This document shows positions 26,030 to 39,480 of a stretch of 64,000 nucleotides of DNA, one piece after another. Numbering within the stretch: the stretch's first letter is position 1; each line of letters opens with the position of its first letter. The notes below the pieces were generated by a model. The model was not told the origin of the DNA. It saw nothing but the letters and a program-made list of their open reading frames with translations, and did no database searches. This DNA is from Aristolochia californica (lineage: Eukaryota > Streptophyta > Magnoliopsida > Piperales > Aristolochiaceae). The DNA lies in the NCBI GenBank assembly GCA_029961685.1, contig JARWKL010000016.1, positions 7,146,358 through 7,210,357 on the forward strand, written 5' to 3'. A program made the translations under genes and the position numbers.

Positions 26030-27893
26030 ATTTAATGCATGTTAGGATCAATTAGAAGTCCCTTTCCTATAAAATTCCACCAAGCTTATTATTAGGGGTT
26101 GTACTAGTGGAATTTCCCAAACATGGATAAAAAAAACCTTGGAGTTCAATTTTAGTGCGTGAAATAATTTTCAAATTTTTTTTTGCTTACATGAACTCTA
26201 AAATTTTCCTTTCGTTATGACTTAATATCTTTTTTGTTTACAAGAAAAATGGACCAGTGAAAACTCAAGTTTGGATTTGAAAAAAAATTCTAGCATCGAA
26301 GATGGAAATGCACAAATGCTGAGAGAAATTGTTCCAAAAAGTATCTGTGATTTTTATGGATTGGCAAAAAGTGGGTTGTTTGGCTCTGGTAAACATCCAA
26401 CCACTTGAGAATTTGATTTTTTCCGCTCCTTGAAATTTTTGGATCATTAGGTCCACTTGCATCCTCAACATGTTTCTGGCATGCATATCCACAATATTTA
26501 AAGAATGTTAGGATCAGTTAGAAGTCCCTTTCCTATAAAATTCCACCAAGCTTATTATTAGGGGTTGTAGTAGTAGAATTTCCCAAATATGGATAACAAA
26601 ACCTTGGAGTTCATTTTTAGTGGGTGAAATAATTTTTCAATTTTTTTTTTTTGCATACATGAACTCTAAAATTTTCATTTTGTTATGTCTTAATATCTTT
26701 TTTCTTTGCGAAAAAAAATGGCTGAGTGAGAACTCAAGTTTGGATCTGAAAAAAAATTTGAGCATCCAAGATGGAAATGTACAAAAGCTGAGAGAGATAG
26801 TTCCAAAAAGTATCTGTGATTTTAAAGGATAGGCAAAAAAAGGGTTGTTTGGCTCTGTTTAATATCCAACCACTTGAGAATATGGTTTTTTCCACTCCTT
26901 GAAATTTTTGGACAATTAGGCCCACTTGCTTCCTCAACATGTTTCTTGCATGCATATCCACCCCATTTAAAGCATGTAAGGATCAGTTAGAAGTCCCTTT
27001 CCTATAAAATTCGACCAAACTTATTATTAGGGGTTGTACTAATGGAATTTCCCAAACAAAGGCAAAAAAACCTTGAAGTTCATTTTTAGTGCGTGAAATT
27101 ATTTTCAAAATTTTTTTTTCATACATGAACTCTAAAATTTCATTTTTTTATGCCTTAATATCTTTTTTGTTCACGAGAAAAATGGGACAGTGAAAACTCA
27201 AGTTTGGATCTGAAAAAAATTTGAGCTTCCAAGATGGAAATGCACAAATGCTGAGAGAAATTGTTCCAAAAAGTATCTGTGATTTTTGTGGATAGGCAAA
27301 AAGTGGGTTGTTTGGCTCTGGTAAACATCCAACCACTTGAGAATTTTATTTTTTTCCGCCTCTTGAAATTTGTGGATCATTAGGTCCACTTGCATCATCA
27401 ACATGTTTCTAGCATGCATATCCACCATATTTAAAGCATGTTAGGATCAGTTAGAAGTCCCTTTCCTATAAAATTCCACCAAGCTTATTATTAGGGGTTG
27501 TTGTAGTGGAATTTTCTAAATATGGATAACAAAACCTTGGAGTTCATTTTTAGTGCGTGAAATAATTTTCAATTTTTTTTTGCATACATGAACTCTAACA
27601 TTTTCATTTTGTTATGCTTAAATATCTTTTTTATTTACGAAAAAAATGGGAGAGTGAAAACTCAAGTTTGGCTCTGAAAACAAATTTTAGCATCCAAGAT
27701 GGAAATGCACAAATGCTGAGAGAGATAGTTCCAAAAAGTATATGTGATTTTTAAGGATAGGCAAAAAAAAAGGGTTGTTTGGCTCTGTTAAATATCCAAC
27801 CACTTGAGAATTGATTTTTTCGTCTCCTTGAAATTTTTGGATCATTAGGTCCACTTGCATCCTCAACATGTTTCTGGCATGCATATCCACCAC
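26030..27893 (+). repeat. Two-monomer unit, two copies
   Basis: Units 26030-26964 and 26965-27893 share GAGAGAAATTGTTCC, a non-standard TTTTTATGGATTGG/TTTTTGTGGATAGG, a missing ACTAG at TTGTAGTAG/TTGTTGTAG, and CTGTTTAATATCC/CTGTTAAATATCC. Offsets are about 930-937 bp. Confidence 0.7.
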
Positions 27894-28621
27894 ATTTAAA
27901 GCATGTTAGGATCAGTTACAAGTCCCTTTCCTATAAAATTCCACCAAGCTTATTATTAGGGGTTGTACTAGTGGAATTTCCCAAACATGGGTAACTAAAC
28001 CTTGGAGTTCATTTTTATTGCATGAAATAATTTTCATATTTTTTTTTGCATACATGAACTACAAAATTTTCATTTTGTTATGCCATAATATCTTTTTTGT
28101 TTACGAGAAAAATGGGAGAGTGAAAACTCAAGTTTGGATCTGAAAACAAATTTGAGCATCCACGATGGAAATGCACAAATGCTGAGAGAGATAGTTCCAA
28201 AAAGTATCTGTGATTTTTAAGGATAGGCAAAAAGTGGGTTGTTTGGCTCTGGTAAACAACAACCACTTGAGAATTTAATTTTTTCTGCTTCTTAAAATTT
28301 TTGGATCATTAGGTCCACATGCATCATCAACATGTTTCTGGCATGCATATCCACCACATTTAAAGCATGTTAGGATTAGTTAGAAGTCCCTTTCCTATAA
28401 AATTCCACCAACCTTATTATTAGGGGTTGTACTGGTGGAATTTCCCAAACATGGATAACAAAACCGTGGAGATCAATTTTAGTGCATGAAAACATTTTCA
28501 TATTTTTTTTTACCTACATGAACTCTAAAATTTTCATTTCGTTATGCCTTAATATCTTTTTTGTTTACGAGAAAAATGGGAGAGTGAAAACTCAAGTTTG
28601 GATCTGAAAACAAATTTGAGC
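27894..28621 (+). repeat. Monomers related to the 16.7 and 18.1 kb blocks
   Basis: The segment around 28255-28500 carries ACAACCACTTGAG, TTAATTTTTTCTGCT, CCACATGCATCATCAACATG, CCAACCTTATT and ACCGTGGAGA. The same combination occurs near 16715 and 18105 in the three-monomer block. It continues into the duplicated block at 28622 with CTTCAGAATTTG, TTCGGATC and GGAGAAGTT. The same pair of monomer types therefore occurs about 10-11 kb apart. Confidence 0.7.
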
Positions 28622-30480
28622 GTCCAAGATGGAAATGCACAAATGCTAAGAGAGATAGTTCGAAAAAGTATCTGTGATTTTTAAGGATAGGCAAAAAGTG
28701 GGTTCTTTGGCTCTGGTAAACATCCAACCACTTCAGAATTTGATTTTTTCCGCTCCTTGAAATTTTCGGATCATTAGGTCCACTTGCATCCTCAACATGT
28801 TTCTTGCATGCATTTCCACCACATTTAGAGCATGATTGGAGAAGTTCGAAGTCCCTTTCTTACAAAATGCCACCAAGCTTATTATTAGGGTTTGTACTAG
28901 TGGAATTTCCCAAAAATGGATAACAAAACCTTGGAGTTCATTTTTAGTGCGTGAAATAATTTTCATTTTTTTTTTGCATACATGAACTCTAAAATTTTCA
29001 TTTTGTTATGCCTTAATATCTTTTTTGTTTACAAGAAAAATGGGAGACAGAAAAATCATGTTTGGATCTGAAAACAAATTTGAGCATCCAAGATGGAAAT
29101 GCACAAATGTTGAGAAAGATACTTCCAAAAAGTATCTGTGATTTTTAAGGATAGGTAAAAAGTGGGTTGTTTGGCTCTGGTAAACATCCAACCACTTGAG
29201 AATTTGATTTTTTCCGCTCCTTGAAATTTTTGGATCATTAGGTCCACTTGCATCCTCAACATGTTTCTGGCATTAATATCCACCACATTTAAAGCATGTT
29301 AGGATCAGTTAGAAGTCCCTTTCCTCTAAAATTCCACCAAGGTTATTATTTGGGGTGGTACTAGTGGAATTTTCCAAACATGGATAACAAAACCTTGGAG
29401 TTCATTTCTCGTGCATGAAATAATTTTCAAATATTTTTTTACATACATGAACTCTAAAATTTTCATTTTGTTATCCCTTAATATCTTTTTTGTTTATGAG
29501 AAAAATGGGAGAGTGAAAACTCAAGTTTGGATCTGAAATCAAATTTTATCATCCATGATGGAAATGCACAAATGCTGAGAGGGATAGTTCCAAAAAGTAT
29601 TTGTGATTTTTAAGGATAGGCAAAAAGTGGGCTGTTTGGCTCTGGTAAACATCCAAACCACTTGAGAATTTGATTTTTTCTGCTCCTTGAAATTTTTGGA
29701 TCATTAGGTCCACTTGCATCCAGAACAAATTTCAAGCATGCGTATCCACCACATTTAAAGCATGTTAGCTGTAGTTAGAAGTCCCTTTCCTATAAAATTC
29801 CACCAAGCCTTTTATTAGGGGTTGTACTTGTGGAATTTCCCAAATATGGATGACAAAAACTTTGAGTTCATTTTTAGTGCATGAAATAATTTTCATCTAT
29901 TTTTTTTGCGTACATGAACTCGAAAATTTTCATTTTGTTATGCCTTAATATCATTTTTGTTTACGAGAATAATGGGGGAGTGAAAACTCAAGTTTGGATC
30001 TAAAAACAAATTTTAGCATCCAAGATGAAATCCACAAATGCTGAGAGAGATAGTTCCAAAAAGTATCTGTGATTTTTAGGGATAGGCAAAAAGTGGGTTG
30101 TTTGGCTCTAGTAAACATCCAACCACTTCAGAATTTGATTTTTTCTTCTCCTTGAAAATTTTGGATCATTAGGTCCACTTGCATCCTCAACATGTTTCTG
30201 GCATGCATATCCACCACATTTAAAGCATGTTAGGATCAGTTAGAAGTCCCTTTCCAATAAAATTCCACCAAGCTTAATATTAGTGGTTGTACTAGTGGAA
30301 TTTTGCAAACATTGATAACAAAACTTTGGAGTTCATTTTTAGTGCGTGAAATAATTTTCAAATTTTTTTTTGCATACATGAAGTCTAAAATTTTCATTTT
30401 GTTAGGCATAATATCTTTTTTGTTTACGGGAAAAATGGGAGAGTGAAAACTCAAGTTTGGATCTGAAAAGAAATTTGAGC
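28622..30480 (+). repeat. Four-monomer duplicated block, copy A
   Basis: 1859 bp. Reading it against copy B base by base I count 5 substitutions and 2 indels (a 10-T against 13-T run, and GGCATA against GGCCATA), about 99.7% identity. Both copies contain the same private variants, including GCATTAATATCC, ATCCAGAACAAATTTC, GTTAGCTGTAGTTAG, GCCTTTTATTAGG and ATAATGGGGGAG. The left boundary falls in the AAATTTGAGC stretch. Confidence 0.95.
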
Positions 30481-32343
30481 GTCCAAGATGGAAATGCACA
30501 AATGCTAAGAGAGATAGTTCGAAAAAGTATCTGTGATTTTTAAGGATAGGCAAAAAGTGGGTTCTTTGGCTCTGGTAAACATCCAACCACTTCAGAATTT
30601 GATTTTTTCCGCTCCTTGAAATTTTCGGATCATTAGGTCCACTTGCATCCTCAACATGTTTCTTGCATGCATTTCCACCACATTTAGAGCATGATTGGAG
30701 ATGTTCGAAGTCCCTTTATTACAAAATGCCACCAAGCTTATTATTAGGGTTTGTACTAGTGGAATTTCCCAAAAATGGATAACAAAACCTTGGAGTTCAT
30801 TTTTAGTGCGTGAAATAATTTTCATTTTTTTTTTTTTGCATACATGAACTCTAAAATTTTCATTTTGTTATGCCTTAATATCTTTTTTGTTTACAAGAAA
30901 AATGGGAGACAGAAAAATCATGTTTGGATCTGAAAACAAATTTGAGCATCCAAGATGGAAATGCACAAATGTTGAGAAAGATACTTCCAAAAAGTATCTG
31001 TGATTTTTAAGGATAGGTAAAAAGTGGGTTGTTTGGCTCTGGTAAACATCCAACCACTTGAGAATTTGATTTTTTCCGCTCCTTGAAATTTTTGGATCAT
31101 TAGGTCCACTTGCGTCCTCAACATGTTTGTGGCATTAATATCCACCACATTTAAAGCATGTTAGGATCAGTTAGAAGTCCCTTTCCTCTAAAATTCCACC
31201 AAGGTTATTATTTGGGGTGGTACTAGTGGAATTTTCCAAACATGGATAACAAAACCTTGGAGTTCATTTCTCGTGCATGAAATAATTTTCAAATATTTTT
31301 TTACATACATGAACTCTAAAATTTTCATTTTGTTATCCCTTAATATCTTTTTTGTTTATGAGAAAAATGGGAGAGTGAAAACTCAAGTTTGGATCTGAAA
31401 TCAAATTTTATCATCCATGATGGAAATGCACAAATGCTGAGAGGGATAGTTCCAAAAAGTATTTGTGATTTTTAAGGATAGGCAAAAAGTGGGCTGTTTG
31501 GCTCTGGTAAACATCCAAACCACTTGAGAATTTGATTTTTTCTGCTCCTTGAAATTTTTGGATCATTAGGTCCACTTGCATCCAGAACAAATTTCAAGCA
31601 TGCGTATCCACCACATTTAAAGCATGTTAGCTGTAGTTAGAAGTCCCTTTCCTATAAAATTCCACCAAGCCTTTTATTAGGGGTTGTACTTGTGGAATTT
31701 CCCAAATATGGATGACAAAAACTTTGAGTTCATTTTTAGTGCATGAAATAATTTTCATCTACTTTTTTTGCGTACATGAACTCGAAAATTTTCATTTTGT
31801 TATGCCTTAATATCATTTTTGTTTACGAGAATAATGGGGGAGTGAAAACTCAAGTTTGGATCTAAAAACAAATTTTAGCATCCAAGATGAAATCCACAAA
31901 TGCTGAGAGAGATAGTTCCAAAAAGTATCTGTGATTTTTAGGGATAGGCAAAAAGTGGGTTGTTTGGCTCTAGTAAACATCCAACCACTTCAGAATTTGA
32001 TTTTTTCTTCTCCTTGAAAATTTTGGATCATTAGGTCCACTTGCATCCTCAACATGTTTCTGGCATGCATATCCACCACATTTAAAGCATGTTAGGATCA
32101 GTTAGAAGTCCCTTTCCAATAAAATTCCACCAAGCTTAATATTAGTGGTTGTACTAGTGGAATTTTGCAAACATTGATAACAAAACTTTGGAGTTCATTT
32201 TTAGTGCGTGAAATAATTTTCAAATTTTTTTTTGCATACATGAAGTCTAAAATTTTCATTTTGTTAGGCCATAATATCTTTTTTGTTTACGGGAAAAATG
32301 GGAGAGTGAAAACTCAAGTTTGGATCTGAAAAGAAATTTGAGC
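30481..32343 (+). repeat. Four-monomer duplicated block, copy B
   Basis: 1863 bp, directly adjacent to copy A in the same orientation. The junction lies within AAATTTGAGC, where the flanks differ: AAACAAATTTGAGC before copy A, AAAGAAATTTGAGC between the copies and again after copy B. This is the pattern expected from unequal exchange between misaligned copies in monomer register. An assembly duplication is the alternative, though the substitutions argue against an exact artefact. Confidence 0.95.
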
Positions 32344-35300
32344 ATCCAAGATGGAATTGCACAAATGCTGAGAGAGATAGTTCCAAAAAGTTTCTGTGAA
32401 TTTTAAGGATAGGCAAAAAGTGGGTTGTATGGCTCTAGTAAATATCCAACCACTTTTGAATTTTATTTTTTCCACTCCTTGAAATTTTTGGATCATTGGG
32501 TCCACTTGCATCCATAACATGTTTCTGGCATGCATATCCACCACATTTAAAGCATGTTAGGATTAGTTAGAAGTCCCTATCTTACAAAATTCCACCAAGC
32601 TTATTATTAGGGGTTATACTAGTGGAGTTTCCCAAACATGGATAACAAAACCTTGGAGTTCATTTTTCGTGCATGAAATAATTTTCAAATTTTTTTTGCA
32701 TACATGAACTCTAAAATTTTCATTTTTTTATGCCTTAATATCTTTTTTTTTTACGAGAAAAATGGGAGAGTGAAGACTCATGTTAGGAACTGAAAAAAAA
32801 TTTGAGCATCCAATTTGGAAATACACAAATGCTGAGAGAGATAGTTCCAAAAAGTATCTGTGATTTTTAAGGAAAGGTAAAAAGATGGTTGTTTGGGTCT
32901 GGTAAACATCCAACCACTTGAGAATTTGATTTTCTCCGCTGCTTGAAATTTTTTGATGATTGGGTCCTCTTGCATCCTCAACATGTTTCTGGCATGCATA
33001 TCCACCACATTTAAAGCATGTTAGAATCAGTTAGAAGTCCCTTACCTATAAAATTCCATAAAGTTTATTATTAAGGGTTCTACTAGTGGAATTTCCCAAA
33101 CATGGTTAACAAAACCTTGGAGTTCATTTTTGGTGCGAGAAATTATTTTCAAATTTATTTTTGCATACATGAACTCTAATATTTTCACTTTGTTTTGCCT
33201 TTATATCTTTTTTGTTTATGAGAAAAATGGGAGAGTGAAAACTCAAGTTTGGATCTGAAAACAAATTTGAACATCCAAGATGGAAATGTACAAATGTAGA
33301 GAGTGAAAGTTCGAAAAAGCATCTGTGATTTTTAAAGATAGGCAAAAAGTGGGTTGTTTGGCTATGGTAAACATCCAACCACTTCAAAATTTGATATTTT
33401 CATCTCATTGAAAATTTTGGATCATTAGGTCCACTTGCATCCTCAACATGTTTCTGGCATGCATATCCACCACATTTAAAGCATGTTAGGATCAGTTAGT
33501 AGTTCCTTTCCTATAAAATTCCACCAAGCTTATTATTAGGGGTTGTACTAGTGGAATTTCCCAAACATGGATAACAAAACCTTTGAATTCATTTTTAGTG
33601 CGTGAAATAATTTTCAAATTTTTTTTTGCATACTTGAACTCTAAAATTTTCATTTTGTTATGCCTTAATATATTTTTTGTTTACGAGAAAAATGGGATAG
33701 TGAAAACTCAAGTTTGGATCTGAAAACAAATTTGAACATCCAAGATGGAAATGCACAAATGCTGAGAGAGATACTTCTAAAAAGTTTCTGTGATTTTTAA
33801 GGATAGGCAAAAAGTGGGTTGTTTGGCTCTGGTAAATATCCAACCACTTGGGAATTTGATTTTTTCCTCTCCTTGAAATTTTTGGATCATTAGGTCCTTT
33901 TTCATCCTCAACATGTTTCTGGCATGCATTTCCACCACATTTAACGCATGTTAGGATCGGTTAGAAGTCCCTTTCCTATAAAATTCCACCAAGCTTATTG
34001 TTAGGGGTTGTACTAGTGGAAGTGCCCAAACATGGATAACAAAACCTTGGAGTTCATTTTTAGTGCCTGAAATAATTTTCAAATATTTTTTTACATACAT
34101 TAACTCTAAAATTTTCATTTTGTTATGCCTTAATATCATTTTTTATTACGAGAAAAATGGGAGACTGAAAAGTCAAGTTTGGATTTGAAAACAAATTTGC
34201 ACATCCAAGATGGAAATGCACAAATACAGAGAGACATAGTTCCAAAAAGTATCTGTGATTTTTAAGGATGGGCAAACAGTGGATTGTTTGGCTCTGGTAA
34301 ACATCCTACCACTTGAGAATTTGATTTTGTCCTCTCCTTGAAATTTTTGGATCATTAGGTCCACTTGCATCCTCAACATGTTTCTGGCATGCATATCCAC
34401 CACATTTAAAGCATGTTAGGATCAGTTAGAAGTCCCTTTTCCTATAAAATTCCACCAACCTGATTATTAGGGGTTGTACTAGTGAAATTTCCCAAACGTG
34501 GATAACAAAACCTTGGAGTTCATTTTTAGTCCGTAAAATAATTTTCATATTTTTTTTTGCATACATAAACTCTAAAATTTTCGTTTTGTTATGCCTTAAT
34601 ATCGTTTGGGAGAGTGAAAACTCAAGTTTGGATTAGAAAACAAATTTGAGCATCCAAGATGGAAATGCACAAATGCGGAGAGAGATAGTTCCAAAAAGTA
34701 TCTGTGAGTTTTAAGGATAGGCAAAAAGTGGGTTGCTTGGCTGCGGTAATCATCCAACCACTTGAGAATTTATTTTTCTCGCTCCTTGTAATTTTTGGAT
34801 CATTAGGTCCACTTGCATCCTCACCATGTTTCTAGCATGCATTTACACCACATTTAAAGCATGTTAGGATCAGTTAGAAGTCCATTTCTTATAAAATTCC
34901 ACCAAGCTTAATTTTAGGGGTTGTACTATTGGAAGTTCCCAAACATGGATAACAAAACCTTGGAGTTCATTTTTTGTGCTTGAAATAATTTTCAAATATT
35001 TTTTTTTGCATACTTGAACTCTAAAATTTTCATTTTGTCATGACTTAATATCATTTTTGTTTACGAGAAAAATGGAAGAGTGAAAACTCAAGTTTGGATC
35101 CGAAAACAAATTTGAGCATCCAAGATGGATATCCACAAATGCTGAGAGAGATAGTTCCAAAAAGTATCTGTGATTTGTAAGGATAGCCAAACAGTAGGTT
35201 GTTTGGCTCTGGTAAACATCCAACCACTTGAGAATTTGATTTTTTCCTCTCCTTGAAATTTTTGGATCATTAGGTCCACTTGCATCCTCAACATGTTTTT

Positions 35301-35784
35301 GGCAGGCATATCCACCACATTTAAAGCATGTTAGGATTATTTAGAAGTCCCTTCCCTATAAAATTCCAACAAGAATATTATTAGGGTATGTACTAGTGGA
35401 ATTTCCCAAACATGGATAACAAAACCTTGGAGTTCATTTTTAGTGCGTGAAATAATTTTCAAATTTTTTTTTTGCATACATGAACTCTAAAATTTTCATT
35501 TTGTTGTGCCTTAATATCTTTTTTGTTTACAAGAAAAATGGGTGAATGAAAACTCAAGTTGGGATCTGAAAATTAATTTGAGCATACGAGATGAAAATGC
35601 ACAAATGCTGAGAGAGATAGTTCCAAAAATTATCTGTGATTTTTAAGGATAGGCAAAAAGTGGGTTGTTTGGCTCTGGTAAACATCGAACCACTTGAGAA
35701 TTTGATTTTTTCCGCTCCTTGAAAATTTTGGATCATTAGGTCCACTTGCATCCTCAACAAGTTTCTGGCATGCATATCCACCAC
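32344..35784 (+). repeat. Unresolved monomers
   Basis: Seven to eight monomers without a higher-order period that I could establish. One of them (34404-34851, 448 bp) has a 17-bp deletion at 34601-34612. Nothing but satellite is present. Confidence 0.7.
34601..34612 (+). other. 17-bp deletion junction
   Basis: ATCGTTT is joined to GGGAGAGTG, so TTTACGAGAAAAAT-like bases are missing. The following monomer resumes the normal pattern. Confidence 0.75.
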
Positions 35785-37156
35785 ATTTAAAGCATGTTAA
35801 GATCAGTTAGAAGTCCCTTTCCTATAAAATTCCACCAACCTTATTATTAAGAGTTGTACTAGTGGAATTTCCCAAACATGGATAACAAAACCTTGGATTT
35901 CATTTTTAGAGCGTGAAATAATTTTCAAATTTTTTTTTGCATACATGAACTCTAAAATTTTTTATTTTGTTATGCCTTAATATCTTTTTTGTTTACGAAA
36001 AAAATGGGTGAGTGAAAACTCAAGTATGGATCTGAAAACAAATTTGAGCATCCAAGATGGAAATGCACAAATGCTGAGAGAGATAGTTCCAAAAAGTATC
36101 TGTGATTTTTAAGGAAAGCCAAAACGTGGGTTGTTTGGCTCCAGTAATCATCCAACCACTTGAAATTTTTTGGATCATTACGTCCAGTTGCATCCTCAAC
36201 ATGTTTTTGGCATGCATTTCCACTACATTTAAAGCATGTTTCGATCAATTAGAAGTCCCTTTCCTATAAAATTCCACCAAGCATATTGTTAGGAGTTGTA
36301 CTAGTTGAATTTCTCAAACATAGATCACAAAACCTTGGAGTTCATTTTTAGTGCTTGATATAATTTTCAAATTTTTTTTTGCATACATGAACTCTAATAT
36401 TTTCATTCTGTTATGCCTTAATATCATTTTTGTTTACGAGAAAAATGGGAGAGTGAAAACTCAAGTTTGGATCTGAAAACAAATTTGAGCATCTAAGATG
36501 AAAATGCACAAATGCTGAGAGAGATAGTTCCAAAAAGTATCTATGAATTTTAAGGATAGGCAAAAAGTGGGTTGTTTGGCTCTGGTAAACATCCAACCAC
36601 TTGAGAAAATTATTTTTTCCGCTCCTTGAAATTTTTGAATCATTAGGTCCACTTGCATCCTCAACTTGTTTCTGGCATGCATATCCACCACATTTAGAGT
36701 ATGTTTGGATCAGTTAGAAGTCCCTTTCTTATAAAATTCCAGAAAGCTTATTATTAGGGGTTGTACTAGTGGAATTTCCCAAACATGGATAACAAAAACT
36801 TGGAGTTCATTTTTAGTGCATGAAATAATTTTCAATTTTTTTACTGCATACATGAACTCTAAAATTTTCATTATTTCTGTGCCTTAATATCTTTTTTGTT
36901 TACGAGAAAAATGGGAGAGTGAAAACTCATGTTTGGATCTGAAAACAAATTTGAGCATCCAAGATGGAAATGCACAAATCCTGAGAGAGATAGTTCCAAA
37001 AAGTAACTGTGAATTTTCAGGATAGGCAAAAAGTGGGTTGTCTGCCTCTGGAAAACATCCAACCACTTGAGAATTTGATTTTTTCCGTCCTTGAAATTTT
37101 TGGATCATTGCGTCCACTTGCATCCTGAACATGTTTCTGGCATGCATATCCACCAC
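35785..37156 (+). repeat. Three-monomer block related to 50.4-51.7 kb
   Basis: The first monomer (35785-36226) carries the 25-bp CTTGA-to-CTTGA deletion. The second (36227-36691) has ATTGTTAGGAGTTGTAC, GTGCTTGATATAATTTTC, GAGAAAATTATTTTTTCC and CAACTTGTTTCTGG. The third has GCCTCTGGAAAACATCC and TTTTTTCCGTCCTTG. The same order of variants occurs at 50355-51726, and its first two monomers also at 48057-48959. The copies are about 12.3 and 14.6 kb apart. Confidence 0.82.
36159..36163 (+). other. 25-bp deletion at CTTGA repeats, copy 1
   Basis: In normal monomers CTTGA occurs twice, in CCACTTGAGAATTT and CTCCTTGAAATTTT. Here a single CTTGA remains and the intervening 25 bp is gone, leaving CCACTTGAAATTTT. 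The monomer is 442 bp. Confidence 0.85.
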
Positions 37157-39480
37157 ATTTAAAACATGTTAGGATAAGTTACAATTCCCTTTCCTATAAA
37201 ATTCCACCAAGCTTATTATTAGGGGTCGTAGTAGTGGAATTTCCCAAACATGGATAAAAAAACCTTGGAGTTCATTTTTAGTGCGTGAAATAATTTTCAA
37301 ATTTTTTTTTGCACACATAAACTCTCAAATTTTCATTTTGTTATGCCTCAAAATCTCTTTTGTTTACGAGAAAAATGGGAGACTGAAAACTCAAGTTTGG
37401 ATCTGAAAACAAATTTGAGCATCCAAGATGGAAATGTACAAATGCTGAGAGAGATAGTTCCAAAATGTATCTGTGATTTTTAAGGATAGGCAAAAAGTGG
37501 GTTGTTTGGCTCTGGTAAACATCCAACCACTTGAGAATTTGATTTTTTCCGTTCCTTGATATTTTTGGATCATTAGGTCCATTTGCATCCACAATTTGTT
37601 TCTGGCATGCATATCCACCATATTAAATGCATGTTACGATCAGGTAGAAGTCCCTTTCCAATAAAATTCCACCAAGCTTATTATTAGGGGTTATACTAGT
37701 GGAATTTCCCAAACATGGATAACAAAACCTTAAAGTTCATTTTTAGTGCGTGAAATAATTTTCAAATTTTTTTTTGCATATATGTATTCAAAAATTTTCA
37801 TTTTATTATGCCTTAATATCTTTTTTATTTACGAGAAAAAATGGGAGAGTGAAAACTCAAATTTCGATCTGAAAACAAATTTGTTCATCCAAGATGGAAA
37901 TGTACAAATGCTGTTAGAGATAGTTCCAAAAAGTATCTATGATTTTTAAGGGTAGGCAAACAGTGAGTTGTTTGGCTCTCGTAAATATCCAACGACTTGA
38001 GAATTTCATTTTTTCCGCTCCATGAAATTTTTGGATCATTGGGTCCACTTGCATCCTCAATATTTTTCTGGAATGCATATCCACCATATTTAAAGCATGT
38101 TAGGATATGTTAGAAGTCCCTTTCCTATAAAATTCCACCTAGCTTATTATTAGGGGTTGTACTAGCGGAATTTCCCAAACTTGGAAAACTAAACCTTGGA
38201 GTTCATTTTTAGTGCGTGAAAAAATTTTCAATTTTTTTTTTGCATACATGAACTCCAATATATTCATTTTGTTATGTCTTAATATCTTTGTTGTTGATGA
38301 GAAAAATGGGAGAGTGAAAACTCAAGTTTGGATCTGAAAACAAATTTGAGCATCCAAGATGGAAATGCACAAATGCTGAGAGAGATAGTTCCAAAAGTGT
38401 CTGTGATTTTTAAGGATAGGCAAAAAGTTGGTTGTTTTGCTCTGGTAAATATCCAACCACTTGAGAATCTTAATTTTTCCGCTCCTTGAAATTTATTGAT
38501 CATTGGGTCCATTTCCATCCTCAACATGTTTCTGGCATGCATATCCACCACATTTAAAGCATGTTAGGATCAGTTAGAAGTCCCTTTCATATAAAATTCC
38601 ACCAAGCTTATTATTAGGTGTTGTACTAGTGGAATTTCCCGAACATGGATGACAAAACCTTGGAGTTCATTTTTAGTGCATGAAATAATTTTCAATTTTT
38701 TTTTGCATACATGAACTCTAAAATTTTCATTTTGTTATGCCTTAATATCTTTTTTGTTTACGAGAAAAATGGGAGAGTGAAAACTCAAGTTTGGATCTGA
38801 AAACAAATTTCAGCATCATGAATGGAAATACACAAATGCTGAGATAAAGAACTCCAAAAAGTATCTGTGATTTTTAAGGATAGGCAAAAAGTGGGTTGTT
38901 TGGCTCTGGTAAAAATCCAACCACTTGAGAATTTGATTTTTTCTGCTGCTTGAAAATTTTGGATCATTGGGTCCACTTGCATCCTCAACATGTTTCTGGC
39001 ATGCATATCCACCACATTTAAAGCATGTTAGGATCAGTTACAAGTCCCTTTCCTATAAAATTCCACCTAGTTTATTATTAGGGTTTGTACTAGTGGAATT
39101 TCCCAAACATGGATAACTCAACCTTGGATTTAATTTTAGTGGGTGAAATAATTTTCAATTTTTTTTTTTGCATACATGAACTGTAAAATTTTCATTTTAT
39201 TATGCCTTAATATCTTTTTTGTTTACGAGAAAAAAAGGAGAGTGAAAACTCAAGTTTGGATTAGAAAACAAATTTGAACATCCAAGATGGAAATGCACAA
39301 ATGCTGAGAGAGATAGTTCCAAAAAGTATCTGTGATTTTTAAGGATAGGCAAAAAGTGGGTTGTTTGGCTCTGGAAAACATCCAACCACTTGAGAATTTG
39401 ATTTTTTCCACTCCTTGAAATTTTTGGATCATTGGGTCCACTTGCATCCTGAACATGTTTCTGGCATGCATATCCACCAC
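37157..39480 (+). repeat. Unresolved monomers, start of right-half subfamily variants
   Basis: Five monomers. Variants common in the right half first become frequent here: CATTGGGTCC in place of CATTAGGTCC, CCACCTAGCTTATT in place of CCACCAAGCTT, GCAAACAGTG, and a GCATCATGAATGG near 38815. No clear higher-order unit was resolved. Confidence 0.65.

Noticed and set aside
28880..28900. TTAGGGTTTG-like words resembling plant telomere repeats (also near 8975, 30741, 39075 and 46261)
   Set aside because: Each is one partial unit arising from TTAGGGGTTG by a single change. None is tandem, so this is not telomeric sequence.
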